Shown: one piece after another, positions 35,310 through 44,274 of the stretch
How positions within the stretch are numbered: the stretch's first letter is position 1
How the letters are laid out: each line of letters starts with the position of its first letter
Assembly (NCBI GenBank): GCA_900541675.1
Contig: UQKU01000010.1
Location: forward strand, 1-56,786
Direction: 5' to 3'
Source: an uncultured Collinsella sp.
Lineage (GTDB): Bacteria; Actinomycetota; Coriobacteriia; Coriobacteriales; Coriobacteriaceae
DNA length: 56,786 bases
Translations under genes and position numbers: made by a program
Notes under the pieces: generated by a model
Told to the model about the DNA's origin: nothing
The model's input: only the letters and a program-made list of their open reading frames with translations
Database searches by the model: none

Positions 35310-38075
35310 ATGGACCAAGATTGCCAAAACAGCCAAAACCACGATACGGAGCACGCGGGCCGCGACCGGGAGTTCGCGACCTACCGTACCGCCCAAAGCT
35401 CAAACGATATGGTGCCGACGGTTTTTCGCCGTGGCATCTACCGTACGATTCGGGGCAGTCTTAAGCGCTTCCTATCTATCGTGGTCATCACTGCGCTTGG
35501 CGTGAGCGTGATGTGCGGCCTTAAGGCGGGCTGCGAGGATTTGTGCGATTCGGTCGACGCCTATTTTGACCAGCAGAATGTCTATGACATTAACGTGCAG
35601 TCGACCTATGGCCTTACGCGCGACGATCTCGCGGCTATCCAAGAGGTCGACGGCGTCGAGACGGTCGAGGGCATCTACACCGAGACCGCCTACACCGCCG
35701 TGGGCACAACGCGCGAGCGCGTGGTCGTGCAAAGTCTCTCCAAGGAGAACATCGATCAGCCGGTGCTGGTGAGCGGCGATTTGCCCGAGAGCGCCGATGA
35801 AGTCGCGGTGACTTCGAAGTTCCTGAAGGCTTCGGGCAAAAAGCTCGGCGATACGGTGAGTTTTGCCGCCAATGACGCGAGCTCGTCCAACCAAAGTGCC
35901 AAGGATCAGTTTGCCGCGGGCGATTACACCATTACGGCCGAGGTCCTCGATCCTACCGACGTGAGCTCCGACTCGACAGTCAACGCCTTTCGCGCTGCTT
36001 CGGCTGCGGACTATAAGTTCTATGTGAGCGAGGATGCCGCGACATCTTCTTCCTACTCCGCAGTCCACGTGATCGTCGAGGGAACCAAGAGTCTTAACTC
36101 CTATTCAGATGCCTACACGACAAAGATCAACGAGGTCAAAGGCAACATCGAGAAGATCCGCGAGGAGCGTGAGAAGGCGCGCGTCCAGGAGTTGACGGTT
36201 GACACGCCGTCAAGCTTGGATACGGCCGAGCGTCAGGCCGCCATGCTCTTTGGGATCGAGCAGGATAACATCAACCGTATGGCCGAGGGCAGCGAGGAGC
36301 GCGTCCAGGCTCAGGCCGAGTTGGACCAGCGCCGCGCCGCCGCCGACCAGCATTTTGCCGATGCCCGCGCCGAGCTTTCCGATCTGGGCGAATGCACCTG
36401 GTACATTCAGGACCGCGGTAACATCGCAAGCTACTCGAGCGTCGAGAGCGACAGTTCTTCGATCGAGGCCATCGCCACGGTTTTCCCATTTATCTTCTTT
36501 GTCGTCGCTGTGCTCATCAGTCTTACCACCGCCACGCGCATGGTCGAGGAGGAGCGCACGCTTATTGGCCTGTACAAGGCGCTTGGCTATTCACGCGAGC
36601 GCATCCTGTCCAAATACGTGGACTATGCGCTGTGGGCATGTCTGATCGGCGGCGTGCTCGGCAACATCATCGGATTTGTGGGCCTGCCGCTGTTCCTGTT
36701 TACGGTGTTTGACGACATGTACTCGCTGCCCCAGATGTTGCTTTCGTACGACATCGTGTCCTCAATCGTCTCGGTGGCGCTGTTTGCCGTGGGCGTGGTG
36801 GGCGCTACGATTATCGCCTGCCGCCACGAGATGGCCGAGACCCCAGCCTCGCTCATGCGTCCCAAGGCCCCACGCGCCGGCTCTCGCATCTTGCTTGAGC
36901 GCATCGGCTTTATCTGGCGCCGCATGGGCTTTTTGAACAAGGTGGCAGCACGTAACCTGTTCCGCTACAAAAAGCGCGCTTTTATGACCATCTTCGGTAT
37001 CGCCGGCTGCACGGCGCTCGTGATCTGCGGTATGGGCATTCGCGACACGTCGGTGGCGCTTTCGCCCAAACAGTACGGGCATATCACGCGCTACGACCTG
37101 CTGGCGGTCGCCAATCCCGACGATTTTTCGCAGACGTGCGCGGCATTGGATGAGCGCAGCGCGGCCAATGATTTCAACGTGACCGTGACCTCGACCCTGC
37201 CGATTATGACCGACAACGTCACCTTTACGTTTGGCGGCAAGAGCGAGACCGTGCAGCTGATCGTGGTGCCCGATAACCGCACGAGTGACTTGGGCGATTA
37301 CGTGCGTCTGGAGGATGAGTCCAAAGAACCGCTGCCTTTGCGTGACGGAGACGTGTATCTGAGCAAAAGTTCACAGCTGGTGCTGGGGATTCAGCCGGGC
37401 GATACGGCTCACGTCCAGGATTCGTCGCTCAATGTTGCCAAGGTCAAAGTCAGCGACATTTCGCTTAACTATCTGGGCAACACGCTTTACATGACGCAGG
37501 GCACCTATGAGCGTGCGTTCGGTCGAAGCGCACGTCTTAACGGCGTCTTTGTGCTGCTTAAGGGCTCGTCGGCCGACCAGATTGCGTTTAGCAAGAATCT
37601 TAAGAGTGACGGTTGGCTTACGATTTCGAGTACGGCCGAGCATTGGGAAAACTATGAGGCGAACTTTACGATTATCAATTCGGTCGTGGTGCTCGTGACC
37701 TTCATGGCGGCGTGCCTATCGTTTGTGGTGGTGTTTACGCTGTCCAACACGAATATCTCCGAGCGCGAGCGCGAGCTGGCGACCATTAAGGTGTTGGGCT
37801 TCCGTCGCGGTGAGGTGCACCATTACGTCAACAAGGAGACGTTGATCCTCACGGCGATTGGCGCTGCGCTGGGCGTGCCGCTGGGCGGCTTGCTGGCCGA
37901 GAGTTTTACGTACATTTTGCAGATGCCGTCGCTGTACTTTGACGTCGAGGTCGAGCCGCTAAGCTACGTGCTATCTGTGCTGCTGGCCTTTGGCTTTACG
38001 TTTATCGTCAACCTCGCCACCAATCGTACCCTCAACAAGATCGACATGGTCGGGGCCCTCAAGAGCGCTGAGTAA
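35310..38075 (+). CDS. FtsX/MacB-family ABC permease with two FtsX domains
   Basis: 921 residues. An N-terminal helix (VITALGVSVMCGL, about 52-64) leads to a large extracytoplasmic domain (about 75-390) ending in a charged coiled-coil-like stretch (KINEVKGNIEKIREEREKAR and QAQAELDQRRAAADQ). Three helices of the first FtsX domain follow (about 392-500), then a second extracytoplasmic domain (about 555-785) and the last three helices (about 795-915). The pair probably acts on lipids, peptides or antibiotics at the envelope; substrate unknown. ATG 35310 is chosen; GTG 35298 overlaps the ATPase stop and ATG 35409 starts nearer the first helix. Confidence 0.88.
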   Translation: MDQDCQNSQNHDTEHAGRDREFATYRTAQSSNDMVPTVFRRGIYRTIRGSLKRFLSIVVITALGVSVMCGLKAGCEDLCDSVDAYFDQQNVYDINVQSTYGLTRDDLAAIQEVDGVETVEGIYTETAYTAVGTTRERVVVQSLSKENIDQPVLVSGDLPESADEVAVTSKFLKASGKKLGDTVSFAANDASSSNQSAKDQFAAGDYTITAEVLDPTDVSSDSTVNAFRAASAADYKFYVSEDAATSSSYSAVHVIVEGTKSLNSYSDAYTTKINEVKGNIEKIREEREKARVQELTVDTPSSLDTAERQAAMLFGIEQDNINRMAEGSEERVQAQAELDQRRAAADQHFADARAELSDLGECTWYIQDRGNIASYSSVESDSSSIEAIATVFPFIFFVVAVLISLTTATRMVEEERTLIGLYKALGYSRERILSKYVDYALWACLIGGVLGNIIGFVGLPLFLFTVFDDMYSLPQMLLSYDIVSSIVSVALFAVGVVGATIIACRHEMAETPASLMRPKAPRAGSRILLERIGFIWRRMGFLNKVAARNLFRYKKRAFMTIFGIAGCTALVICGMGIRDTSVALSPKQYGHITRYDLLAVANPDDFSQTCAALDERSAANDFNVTVTSTLPIMTDNVTFTFGGKSETVQLIVVPDNRTSDLGDYVRLEDESKEPLPLRDGDVYLSKSSQLVLGIQPGDTAHVQDSSLNVAKVKVSDISLNYLGNTLYMTQGTYERAFGRSARLNGVFVLLKGSSADQIAFSKNLKSDGWLTISSTAEHWENYEANFTIINSVVVLVTFMAACLSFVVVFTLSNTNISERERELATIKVLGFRRGEVHHYVNKETLILTAIGAALGVPLGGLLAESFTYILQMPSLYFDVEVEPLSYVLSVLLAFGFTFIVNLATNRTLNKIDMVGALKSAE

Positions 38076-38125
38076 CCTACCAAAAAGGGACAGGTTTATT
38101 TTGGCAGGTTTTATCTGGGCAAACG
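38076..38125 (+). repeat. GGGACAGG hairpin repeat
   Basis: CCTACCAAAAAGGGACAGG, TTTATTTTGGCAGG and tail TTTTATCTGGGCAAACG. It begins directly after the permease stop codon. Confidence 0.7.
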
Positions 38126-38153
38126 CCGGGCACCTACGGGCGACCCGGCGTTT
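38121..38153 (+). terminator. Terminator of the ABC transporter operon
   Basis: AAACGCCGGG/CCCGGCGTTT with a 13-base loop, followed by GCCCCGTTTTGC. It overlaps the tail of the GGGACAGG repeat, so the repeat may have been adopted as terminator. Confidence 0.55.
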
Positions 38154-38190
38154 GCCCCGTTTTGCTGGGGATGTCTGTCGTTCAGTGCTC

Positions 38191-38511
38191 TTACTGGCCA
38201 ATCCAGTGTTGCGCATAGCTCTTAATGTCCTCGGTAAAACCGTCAAGGTCGTCAAGGGTGATCACGCTGTCGATAAGCAAATTGGCTATCTCGCGGTGCA
38301 TTGTGCTGCGGCGAATGTCGTTTGCAATTACGCCTGAGGATAGCTTGTCTCTATTGAGGTGCTCTTCTAGTGCCCAAAATCTACTGGACGCTTCGCTGTC
38401 GCCGTTCAGCATCTCAACGTACTGGCTGATGAGCTTTTCCATATAACGTTCTTGCCATTGAGGAAGCATTTTCTTAAACAGCTTCCAGTCGCTTTCGGCT
38501 ACGTCGCGCAT
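38191..38511 (-). CDS. Small conserved-looking helical protein of unknown function
   Basis: 106 residues, acidic, all-helical in appearance: DWKLFKKMLPQWQERYMEKL then FWALEEHLNRDK and a C-terminal VITLDDLDGFTEDIKSYAQ. Similar short proteins occur in Firmicutes and Actinobacteria, sometimes under misleading transporter names; no membrane segment is seen here. GGAGGA precedes the ATG at 38511, preferred over an upstream start at 38553. It stands alone and convergent to the ABC operon. Confidence 0.75.
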   Translation of the reverse strand: MRDVAESDWKLFKKMLPQWQERYMEKLISQYVEMLNGDSEASSRFWALEEHLNRDKLSSGVIANDIRRSTMHREIANLLIDSVITLDDLDGFTEDIKSYAQHWIGQ

Positions 38512-38634
38512 ATGTCCTCCGCTCGTCAAACGGGCTTTCCATTTGCCTTTCATTCTATTTGGTTTTCGCTCGCAGGCGTGGATGAGAGGCTCTCTTTAGC
38601 CTTCGAGATTGGGCTTGAATGGGTCGTATGCCAC

Positions 38635-38783
38635 AAAACGGGCCTATCTACTACGTTTAATTGGATACTCTCAATCATGCCGGGAAAACGAAAAATAAAA
38701 CCGCAGGTAAAAGGCCTGTCGATTTTCAAAAAAGGCAGGTATGGTCGGCTCTCTCGAGTTAAACGTAGTAAATAGGCCCTTTT
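38635..38783. repeat. MITE-like element with 25-bp inverted ends
   Basis: AAAACGGGCCTATCTACTAC.. (38635-38660) mirrors ..GTAGTAAATAGGCCCTTTT (38759-38783) with two mismatches; 98 bases between contain CAGGTAAAAGGCCTG and no gene. Together with the next palindrome it explains most of the 448-base gap 38512-38959. Confidence 0.65.
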
Positions 38784-38842
38784 CTTGGCGCGTGGTCAGC
38801 TCAATGCTAATCTCCGTGCCGGAACTGGCCCAGTTGTTTGTA

Positions 38843-38909
38843 AGTTGCGGTGATATAGGGACTGTTTGGCGCTTTGGAGCCTCAAAACAGTCCCTATATC
38901 ACCGCAACT
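38843..38909. repeat. 67-bp palindromic repeat, copy 2
   Basis: Arms AGTTGCGGTGATATAGGGAC and GTCCCTATATCACCGCAACT around a variable centre. The inner part of both arms differs from other copies but stays complementary. Confidence 0.85.
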
Positions 38910-38959
38910 TGGAAGGGGCGGGCGGTGTCGGATGAGTGGCGCTGGCTGGTTGGGGCGGT

Positions 38960-39880
38960 TTAGGCCTGTTTGCGGCACTTCCATTGTTTGCGACACCAGC
39001 GCATGAGCGCCTTTACGATGGGAATCGTGATGAGGATGATCCATGCAGGATGGGGCTGTCCCAAACAGAGCCACATGTAGAGGAACCAAGCGATGGCGGC
39101 TGCTGGATAGACGCATTCAGTGAGCTTTGACAAATGGCGTCGATCGATAAAGTCACCAATCGCGTAGTAGACGGGAACCAAAAAGACGAGGAAAAGCCCC
39201 ATGCCCCATGTGCCGTAGATAATGCCGAGCACCAGATAGGCGAGAGTGACAAGTGCGGGGAAGGGGAATTTGTTCCATGCACGTCCGACCTTGGTGTGGA
39301 AATGCTTGCCATGACGGTCGAGCTTGTCGTGTGCTTCCTTCCAGCTGGAAAACGTCTCGCCGTCGATGGTGACGGTGCCGTCGTCATTGGTACGCACGCT
39401 ATGTCCATCGTCCTCAAGCGTATCGATATGCACGCCGCCCGGCCCCACATGCACCTCTTCGCCCTTGCGCTCGTTGGTCACATGGATGCCGCTCCAACCA
39501 ACATGGACTTCCTCGCCTTTATTGGGATCAATGACGTGGATACCGCGCGCGAGGGAAATATCGACAAGTGGTTTGTCACCGCAATCGGCGTGCTCGGCAG
39601 AATCCTCAGCCTCGTCAGCCACATCCGCCGTCTCGGTGTCGGCGCTACCGTCCTCCGGGCCGTCGGCATCGTTGGCCGCCTCCCCATATAGCAGCTTGTC
39701 CAACGACACGCCATACAGCGCGGCGAGCGCAATGAGGTTATCGGTATCGGGTGAGGACTCGCTGCGCTCCCATTTACTAACAGCCTGGCGGCTTACGCCC
39801 AGCTGGGCAGCAAGCGCCTCCTGAGAAAGCCCGGCAGCTTTACGGCGATCGACGAGGCGCTGTGCCATCGCAAGATCCAT
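38960..39880 (-). CDS. XRE-family regulator with C-terminal membrane domain
   Basis: 306 residues. The Cro/C1-type helix-turn-helix (about 4-60) has LSQEALAAQLGVSRQAVSKW. A long acidic linker follows, then two beta-like repeats, KGEEVHVGWSGIHVTNE and KGEEVHVGPGGVHIDT (about 130-165), and three or four hydrophobic helices (about 220-295) before a basic tail. Such membrane-tethered XRE proteins may sense envelope stress. AAAGGAA precedes the ATG at 39880. Two direct ACCGGTAGCRACC sites upstream could be its operators. Confidence 0.85.
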   Translation of the reverse strand: MDLAMAQRLVDRRKAAGLSQEALAAQLGVSRQAVSKWERSESSPDTDNLIALAALYGVSLDKLLYGEAANDADGPEDGSADTETADVADEAEDSAEHADCGDKPLVDISLARGIHVIDPNKGEEVHVGWSGIHVTNERKGEEVHVGPGGVHIDTLEDDGHSVRTNDDGTVTIDGETFSSWKEAHDKLDRHGKHFHTKVGRAWNKFPFPALVTLAYLVLGIIYGTWGMGLFLVFLVPVYYAIGDFIDRRHLSKLTECVYPAAAIAWFLYMWLCLGQPHPAWIILITIPIVKALMRWCRKQWKCRKQA

Positions 39881-39934
39881 GATGGTTCCTTTCGTTTGAT
39901 GGTCGAATCGAATGAGCCGAGTATGCCGAGAACA

Positions 39935-40000
39935 ACCGGTAGCGACCACCATTTCTAGTTAGAATCTGCTCAAACCCTACCGCAACTACCGGTAGCAACC
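39935..40000 (-). promoter_or_regulatory. Direct repeats upstream of the XRE regulator
   Basis: ACCGGTAGCGACC (39935-39947) and ACCGGTAGCAACC (39988-40000), 53 bases (about five helical turns) apart, flank the likely promoter. Candidate autoregulatory sites. Confidence 0.4.
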
Positions 40001-40066
40001 CCTAACGACCAGCCATTTTAGGACAAATGTCAATGCAAGTAGCAGCCAAGAGCTCCCACTCAGTAA

Positions 40067-40133
40067 ATTGCGGTGGAATAGTTCCTAAATTCAGCCATTT
40101 GCGGGCTAAGCAGGAACTATTTCACCGCAACTG
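40067..40133. repeat. 67-bp palindromic repeat, copy 3
   Basis: Arms AATTGCGGTGGAATAGTTCC and GGAACTATTTCACCGCAACT, exactly 67 bp like the other copies. Confidence 0.85.
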
Positions 40134-40165
40134 AATTTCAGGTCAGGCACCCGCAGCAAGAAGGC

Positions 40166-40343
40166 GAATAGCCTCGGCCTTCCCAGTTACCGCAGGAGGC
40201 CCCAGGGCTTACCTCCCAAATCTTTCCGCAGGACGGAAGGACCCCGCCGCGCGAAGCGCACGGCGGGGTCCTGACATGTCCGAGGACGATTTGGGAGGTA
40301 AACCCTAGGGCCTCCGATGGGGCGGTTCCAGCCGAGGCTATTC
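40166..40343 (-). repeat. Boxed 3'-UTR hairpin, copy e (after pfkA)
   Basis: Outermost arms GCCGAGGCTATTC (40331-40343, containing the pfkA stop codon) and GAATAGCCTCGGC (40166-40178). Next arms GGAGGCCC..GGGCTTACC and complement, down to CCTCCCAAATC. In the pfkA sense the box CGTCCTCGGACATG faces TCCTGCGGAA, and the inner stem CCCCGCCG/CGGCGGGG is capped by GCGC-TTC-GCGC. Confidence 0.75.
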
Positions 40344-41417
40344 ATCGCCGAAGCTGATGCCCAACGCCTTGGCCTCGCGCACCAGATCGCTCTGGGGGTC
40401 GACAAACTTGAGCTTGCCGGCGACATCCTCGAGCGGCATGTGGCACATCTTGCCGTCACGCAGGGCGATCATGTAGCCAAACTCGCCGCGTAGGCAGCCA
40501 AGCGCGGCCTCGACGCCGCACTGGGTCGCAAAGATGCGGTCCTGAGCGCCGGGCTGGCCGCCGCGCTGCGTGTGGCCGGGGATGGCGACGCGGGTCTCGC
40601 GACCGGTCTTGGCCTCGATCTCCTTGGCGATGTCGTACACGATTGACGGGCTCGTGCGCTCGGCGAGCTTCTTCTTGTACTCCTTCTTGGACAGCGCCGC
40701 GTCCTCCTTGGAGATAGCGCCCTCGGCGACGGCCACGATGGTAAAGCGGCTGCCGGTCTCCATGCGATGCTCGATGGTCTTGATGACGTTATCCATGTCG
40801 TAGGGGATCTCGGGAATCAAGATGACATCTGCGCCGCCCGCGACGCCGGCGTACAGCGGGATCCAACCAACCTTGTGGCCCATGATCTCGATAACGAACA
40901 CGCGCCCATGGCTCGAAGCGGTGGTGTGGATGTCGTCGATGCACTTGGTGGCGACGTCGATGGCGCTCGTAAAGCCAAACGTCAGCTCGGTGCCCCAGGT
41001 GTCGTTATCGATGGTCTTGGGCAGGGCAATAACGTTGAGGCCTTCTTCGCGCAGACGGTTGGCGGTCTTGGTGGAGCCGTTGCCGCCCAGCATAAACAGG
41101 CAGTCGAGCTGCAGCTTGTGATAGGTGTGGACCATCGCGGGCACCTTATCGATGCCATCGGCCTCGGGAATGTCCAAGCGCTTGAACGGTGTGCGGCTCG
41201 TGCCCAGGATGGTGCCGCCGCGGGTGAGGATGCCGCTAAAATCGGCGGGCGTCATGACACGGAATCTGCTGTAGATAAGGCCCTGGTAGCCGTCCTCAAA
41301 ACCATAGATCTCGATAGGCTCTTCGCTGTTGGTCATAAGCGTTTTGACAATGCCGCGCATGGTGGCGTTGAGTGCCTGGCAGTCGCCGCCACTGGTAAGA
41401 AGACCGATCCTAAGCAT
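40338..41417 (-). CDS. 6-phosphofructokinase
   Basis: 359 residues: N-terminal GLLTSGGDCQALNATMRG, the substrate/phosphate block MLGGNGSTKTANRL (about 104-117), catalytic PKTIDNDTWGTELTFGF, and IMGHKVGWIPLYAGVA. At the two positions that usually separate ATP from pyrophosphate users, it has Gly (GGNGS) as in ATP enzymes and Lys (PKTIDND), the combination reported for actinobacterial group III ATP-PFKs; the usual Asp of GGDGS is Asn. GGAAGG lies upstream of the ATG. It is the committed glycolytic step feeding PFL. Confidence 0.93.
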   Translation of the reverse strand: MLRIGLLTSGGDCQALNATMRGIVKTLMTNSEEPIEIYGFEDGYQGLIYSRFRVMTPADFSGILTRGGTILGTSRTPFKRLDIPEADGIDKVPAMVHTYHKLQLDCLFMLGGNGSTKTANRLREEGLNVIALPKTIDNDTWGTELTFGFTSAIDVATKCIDDIHTTASSHGRVFVIEIMGHKVGWIPLYAGVAGGADVILIPEIPYDMDNVIKTIEHRMETGSRFTIVAVAEGAISKEDAALSKKEYKKKLAERTSPSIVYDIAKEIEAKTGRETRVAIPGHTQRGGQPGAQDRIFATQCGVEAALGCLRGEFGYMIALRDGKMCHMPLEDVAGKLKFVDPQSDLVREAKALGISFGDE

Positions 41418-41556
41418 GATGAATCCTTCCGGGCAAGTTATAACATGCGCATAAGTTTACCCCCGCACACTGTTGATACGGGGTAAAACGTGTTAGCTCA
41501 AGCGTATGGAAATGTAAACAACGTCAGGCGAGCGTAAGGCCGACGGGCCTGGCTCC

Positions 41557-42642
41557 TTACAGTGCGAAGGCGTCGACGTCGCCCCAGTGGCGGCGCAGCG
41601 TAATAGCGGCGGCGGGTTCGGTATTGTCAAAGACGACCGACCATTGCGTATTGCTGGTGATGTCTTCCGGATTGGGCTCTTGCGCTGCAGCGCGCAAGGC
41701 TTCCCAGACAATCGTTTCGTCTTGGGCACCGACATGGGCGTCAAGGACATCGGCGATTGCGACGGCGCGCTCTTTGCCATGGCCCAGCTCGCCATTCTTT
41801 TGGTTGGGCAGCACTTCGTCGCCATAGCAGGCGTAGAAATTCGTAACCTGGCGCACGGGAGTCGCTTTGAAAGCACGGTCCGGATCGCGCGGATCCCACT
41901 CTACTACGTGCGCGTCACCGGCGGCGTCGTTGATAAAGAAGTGGTAATCGCGTCCTGCCATGGCGTGCATGCCGTAGGCGGAAAGCAGGTCGACAGCTTC
42001 TTGCGTGGTGGCGGCACGGTCGAGCACCAGACGGATGGCGAGCGAGGTATTGATGACGGGACGTTGCGTGTCCTGGTCACAGGGCTTGGAATCCAGAGTG
42101 AGTACGGCAATGGACACGCCGCATTCGTTAACACCGTCGAGCTGGGCAAACGGGCCCATGAGTGCCGCGGCGCGTCCGGCGACGGAGTCAAGTGGAGTGT
42201 TATCGCCCAGGTTGTTAAGGGCGGCAAGCCCGATGGAAGCATAGCCGCCGCGTGGGTGATTGCGCACCAGCAGCGCCGAGGTGTCGTCCTTAAAGTCGTA
42301 ATTGCGACCGGTGCGCACGCGGCCTTCGGCATCTACGGCGACAAAAGCGCTGCAGGCAAACTGGGGCGCCTGGACATGTGCCGGCACACCGGGCAGCACC
42401 TGCGCCACCACGGCATCGATGTAGGCCTGGTCGTCGCGCACGCCAGCGGCGATGATGCGATCGAGATCGTAGTCGTAGGCGATGTCGATTGCGTACAGGT
42501 CATAGCCATCCGCGTAGCCGGTCAAGCGTTTGAGCGACGCGGCGGACTTGATTTGCTTGTGATAAACGATACCGGTGGCAGCGGCAAGGCCGACGGCGAC
42601 TCCCGCGACACCGCAGGTGATGGCAATGTTACGTGGCTTCAT
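41557..42642 (-). CDS. Membrane-anchored linear-amide C-N hydrolase (choloylglycine hydrolase/C45-like)
   Basis: 361 residues. An N-terminal hydrophobic segment (about 7-24) would export or anchor the protein. The Ntn-type core starts at FACSAFVAVDAEGRVRTGRNYDFKD in two blocks (candidate nucleophile Cys about 97), then NECGVSIAVLTL, RLVLDRAATTQEAVDLL and HAMAGRDYHFFINDA. Bile salt hydrolases and penicillin acylase/C45 enzymes share this fold; unlike true bile salt hydrolases the Cys is not at residue 2, so self-processing would be needed. Substrate unknown; an extracytoplasmic amide is likely. Confidence 0.82.
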   Translation of the reverse strand: MKPRNIAITCGVAGVAVGLAAATGIVYHKQIKSAASLKRLTGYADGYDLYAIDIAYDYDLDRIIAAGVRDDQAYIDAVVAQVLPGVPAHVQAPQFACSAFVAVDAEGRVRTGRNYDFKDDTSALLVRNHPRGGYASIGLAALNNLGDNTPLDSVAGRAAALMGPFAQLDGVNECGVSIAVLTLDSKPCDQDTQRPVINTSLAIRLVLDRAATTQEAVDLLSAYGMHAMAGRDYHFFINDAAGDAHVVEWDPRDPDRAFKATPVRQVTNFYACYGDEVLPNQKNGELGHGKERAVAIADVLDAHVGAQDETIVWEALRAAAQEPNPEDITSNTQWSVVFDNTEPAAAITLRRHWGDVDAFAL

Positions 42643-42803
42643 GACGGCTCCTCTCGTCCTGTTAGCGCAATTGTCGCAAAAGGAGCGCGGGCATGATGAC
42701 TCAACTTGGTGAGTGGCGCGGAATTAAGCACGGAATGAAGAGTGCGGCGCTGGCGTGGCGGGGTATGCTGGAGGGGACCATCAACCCAGCGAAAGGGGAG
42801 AGC

Positions 42804-44189
42804 ATGACGGATCAGGAAACGCCCGAGCGCGCGCATGTGACGGCCGATGATATCGAGGCCGCCAACGACCTTATCGACTTTATCGAGGCATGCCCCAGCA
42901 TGTTCCATACGGCGGCGACCATTATGGCCGAGCTCGACGAGGCGGGCTTTACCTACCTGCCCGAGAATGCGGCGTGGGACATCGAGCCGGGCGGGCGTTA
43001 TTACACGCAGCGCAACACCTCGAGCGTTGTTGCCTTTAAGGTGGGCGAGGACCTGGCCGCGACGTGGGGCGAGGACGGTGTTGCCGGTGACTATCATTTT
43101 CAGCTCACGGCGTCGCACAGCGATTCTCCGACGTTTAAGGTCAAGGCCGTGCCCGAACTTGACGGTGCGGGCGAGACGCTGCGTCTGAACATCGAGGCCT
43201 ACGGCGGCATGATCGACTACACTTGGTTCGATCGCCCGCTGGCGCTCACGGGCCGCGTACTGGTGCGCGAGGGCGACCGTATCGAGAGCCGCCTGCTTGC
43301 TACCGAGCGCGAGGTCGCTATCATTCCGAGCCTTGCCATCCACATGAACCGCGGCGTTAACGAGGGCTTTGCTCCCAACCGAGCCGTCGACCTGTGCCCG
43401 CTCATCAGCGCCGGCGAGCTTAAACAGGGAGATTTTGACGCACTGATCGCTGACGAACTGGACGTTGAACCCGAGCAGATCCTAGGTCGCGATCTGTTCC
43501 TGGTCAATCGTCAGGATGCGCGCATTTGGGGCTGGGCCGACGAGTTTATCTCGACGCCCAAGCTTGACGACCTGGCCTGCGCCTATACCTCGCTGCAGGC
43601 ATTTTTGGGTGCCGAGAATGCGCATGACATCTCGGTCTTCTGCTGCTTTGATAACGAGGAGGTTGGCTCCGAGACCAAGCAGGGCGCCATGTCGACGTTC
43701 TTGGCCGACGCGCTGCGCCGCATCAACGGATCGCTGGGCTTTGACGACGAGTCGTACCATCGCGCACTTGCCGCCTCGATGCTTGTGAGCTGCGACAACG
43801 CGCATGCCGTGCATCCCAACCACGCCGAGAAGTGCGATGCCCGCAACCAGGTTGTGCTCAACGGCGGCATCGTCATCAAGGAAGCCGCCAACCAGCACTA
43901 CTGCACCGATGCCTTTAGCCGCGCGGTGTTCCAGGCCATCTGCGATGACGCCGACGTGCCCACGCAGGCCTTCGCCAACAAGAGCGATATGGCCGGCGGC
44001 TCCACGCTCGGCAACCTGTCCAATATGCAGGCGAGCATGCATGCCGTGGACGTGGGCCTGCCGCAGCTGGCCATGCACTCAAGCTACGAGACCGGCGGCG
44101 TACGCGACGTGATGTACGCCATCCGCGCCCTCACCGCCTTCTACGAGCGCGACCTCCATATCAACGGAGCCGAAAGCGCGGAGCTCTAA
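42804..44189 (+). CDS. M18-family aminopeptidase
   Basis: 461 residues. Two-zinc site residues appear in TASHSDSPTFKVK (His about 104), DNEEVGSETKQGA (Glu pair about 281-284) and MHSSYETGGVRDV near the C-terminus (His about 430). NHAEKCDARNQVVLNGGIVIKEAANQHY is typical of aspartyl-aminopeptidase-like members. It trims acidic N-terminal residues from peptides in the cytoplasm. GGGGAG precedes the ATG at 42804; the in-frame ATG at 42693 would add an atypical extension. Confidence 0.93.
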   Translation: MTDQETPERAHVTADDIEAANDLIDFIEACPSMFHTAATIMAELDEAGFTYLPENAAWDIEPGGRYYTQRNTSSVVAFKVGEDLAATWGEDGVAGDYHFQLTASHSDSPTFKVKAVPELDGAGETLRLNIEAYGGMIDYTWFDRPLALTGRVLVREGDRIESRLLATEREVAIIPSLAIHMNRGVNEGFAPNRAVDLCPLISAGELKQGDFDALIADELDVEPEQILGRDLFLVNRQDARIWGWADEFISTPKLDDLACAYTSLQAFLGAENAHDISVFCCFDNEEVGSETKQGAMSTFLADALRRINGSLGFDDESYHRALAASMLVSCDNAHAVHPNHAEKCDARNQVVLNGGIVIKEAANQHYCTDAFSRAVFQAICDDADVPTQAFANKSDMAGGSTLGNLSNMQASMHAVDVGLPQLAMHSSYETGGVRDVMYAIRALTAFYERDLHINGAESAEL

Positions 44190-44190
44190 A

Positions 44191-44238
44191 ACCTGCCAAA
44201 GAGGGATGTTGATTTCGGCAGGTTTTATCTGGGCGAAT
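44191..44238 (+). repeat. GGGACAGG hairpin repeat, diverged copy
   Basis: CCTGCCAAAGAGGGATGTTGA, TTTCGGCAGG and tail TTTTATCTGGGCGAA. The stem is kept while the loop has drifted. It begins one base after the aminopeptidase stop codon. Confidence 0.55.
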
Positions 44239-44274
44239 GCAAAGGGTGAAACCGAGCTAGATCTGTGATACGTG

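Noticed and set aside
41557..42642. Calling this enzyme a bile salt hydrolase
   Set aside because: The candidate Cys is internal (about residue 97) behind a membrane segment, unlike true bile salt hydrolases with Cys at position 2; only the superfamily is supportable.
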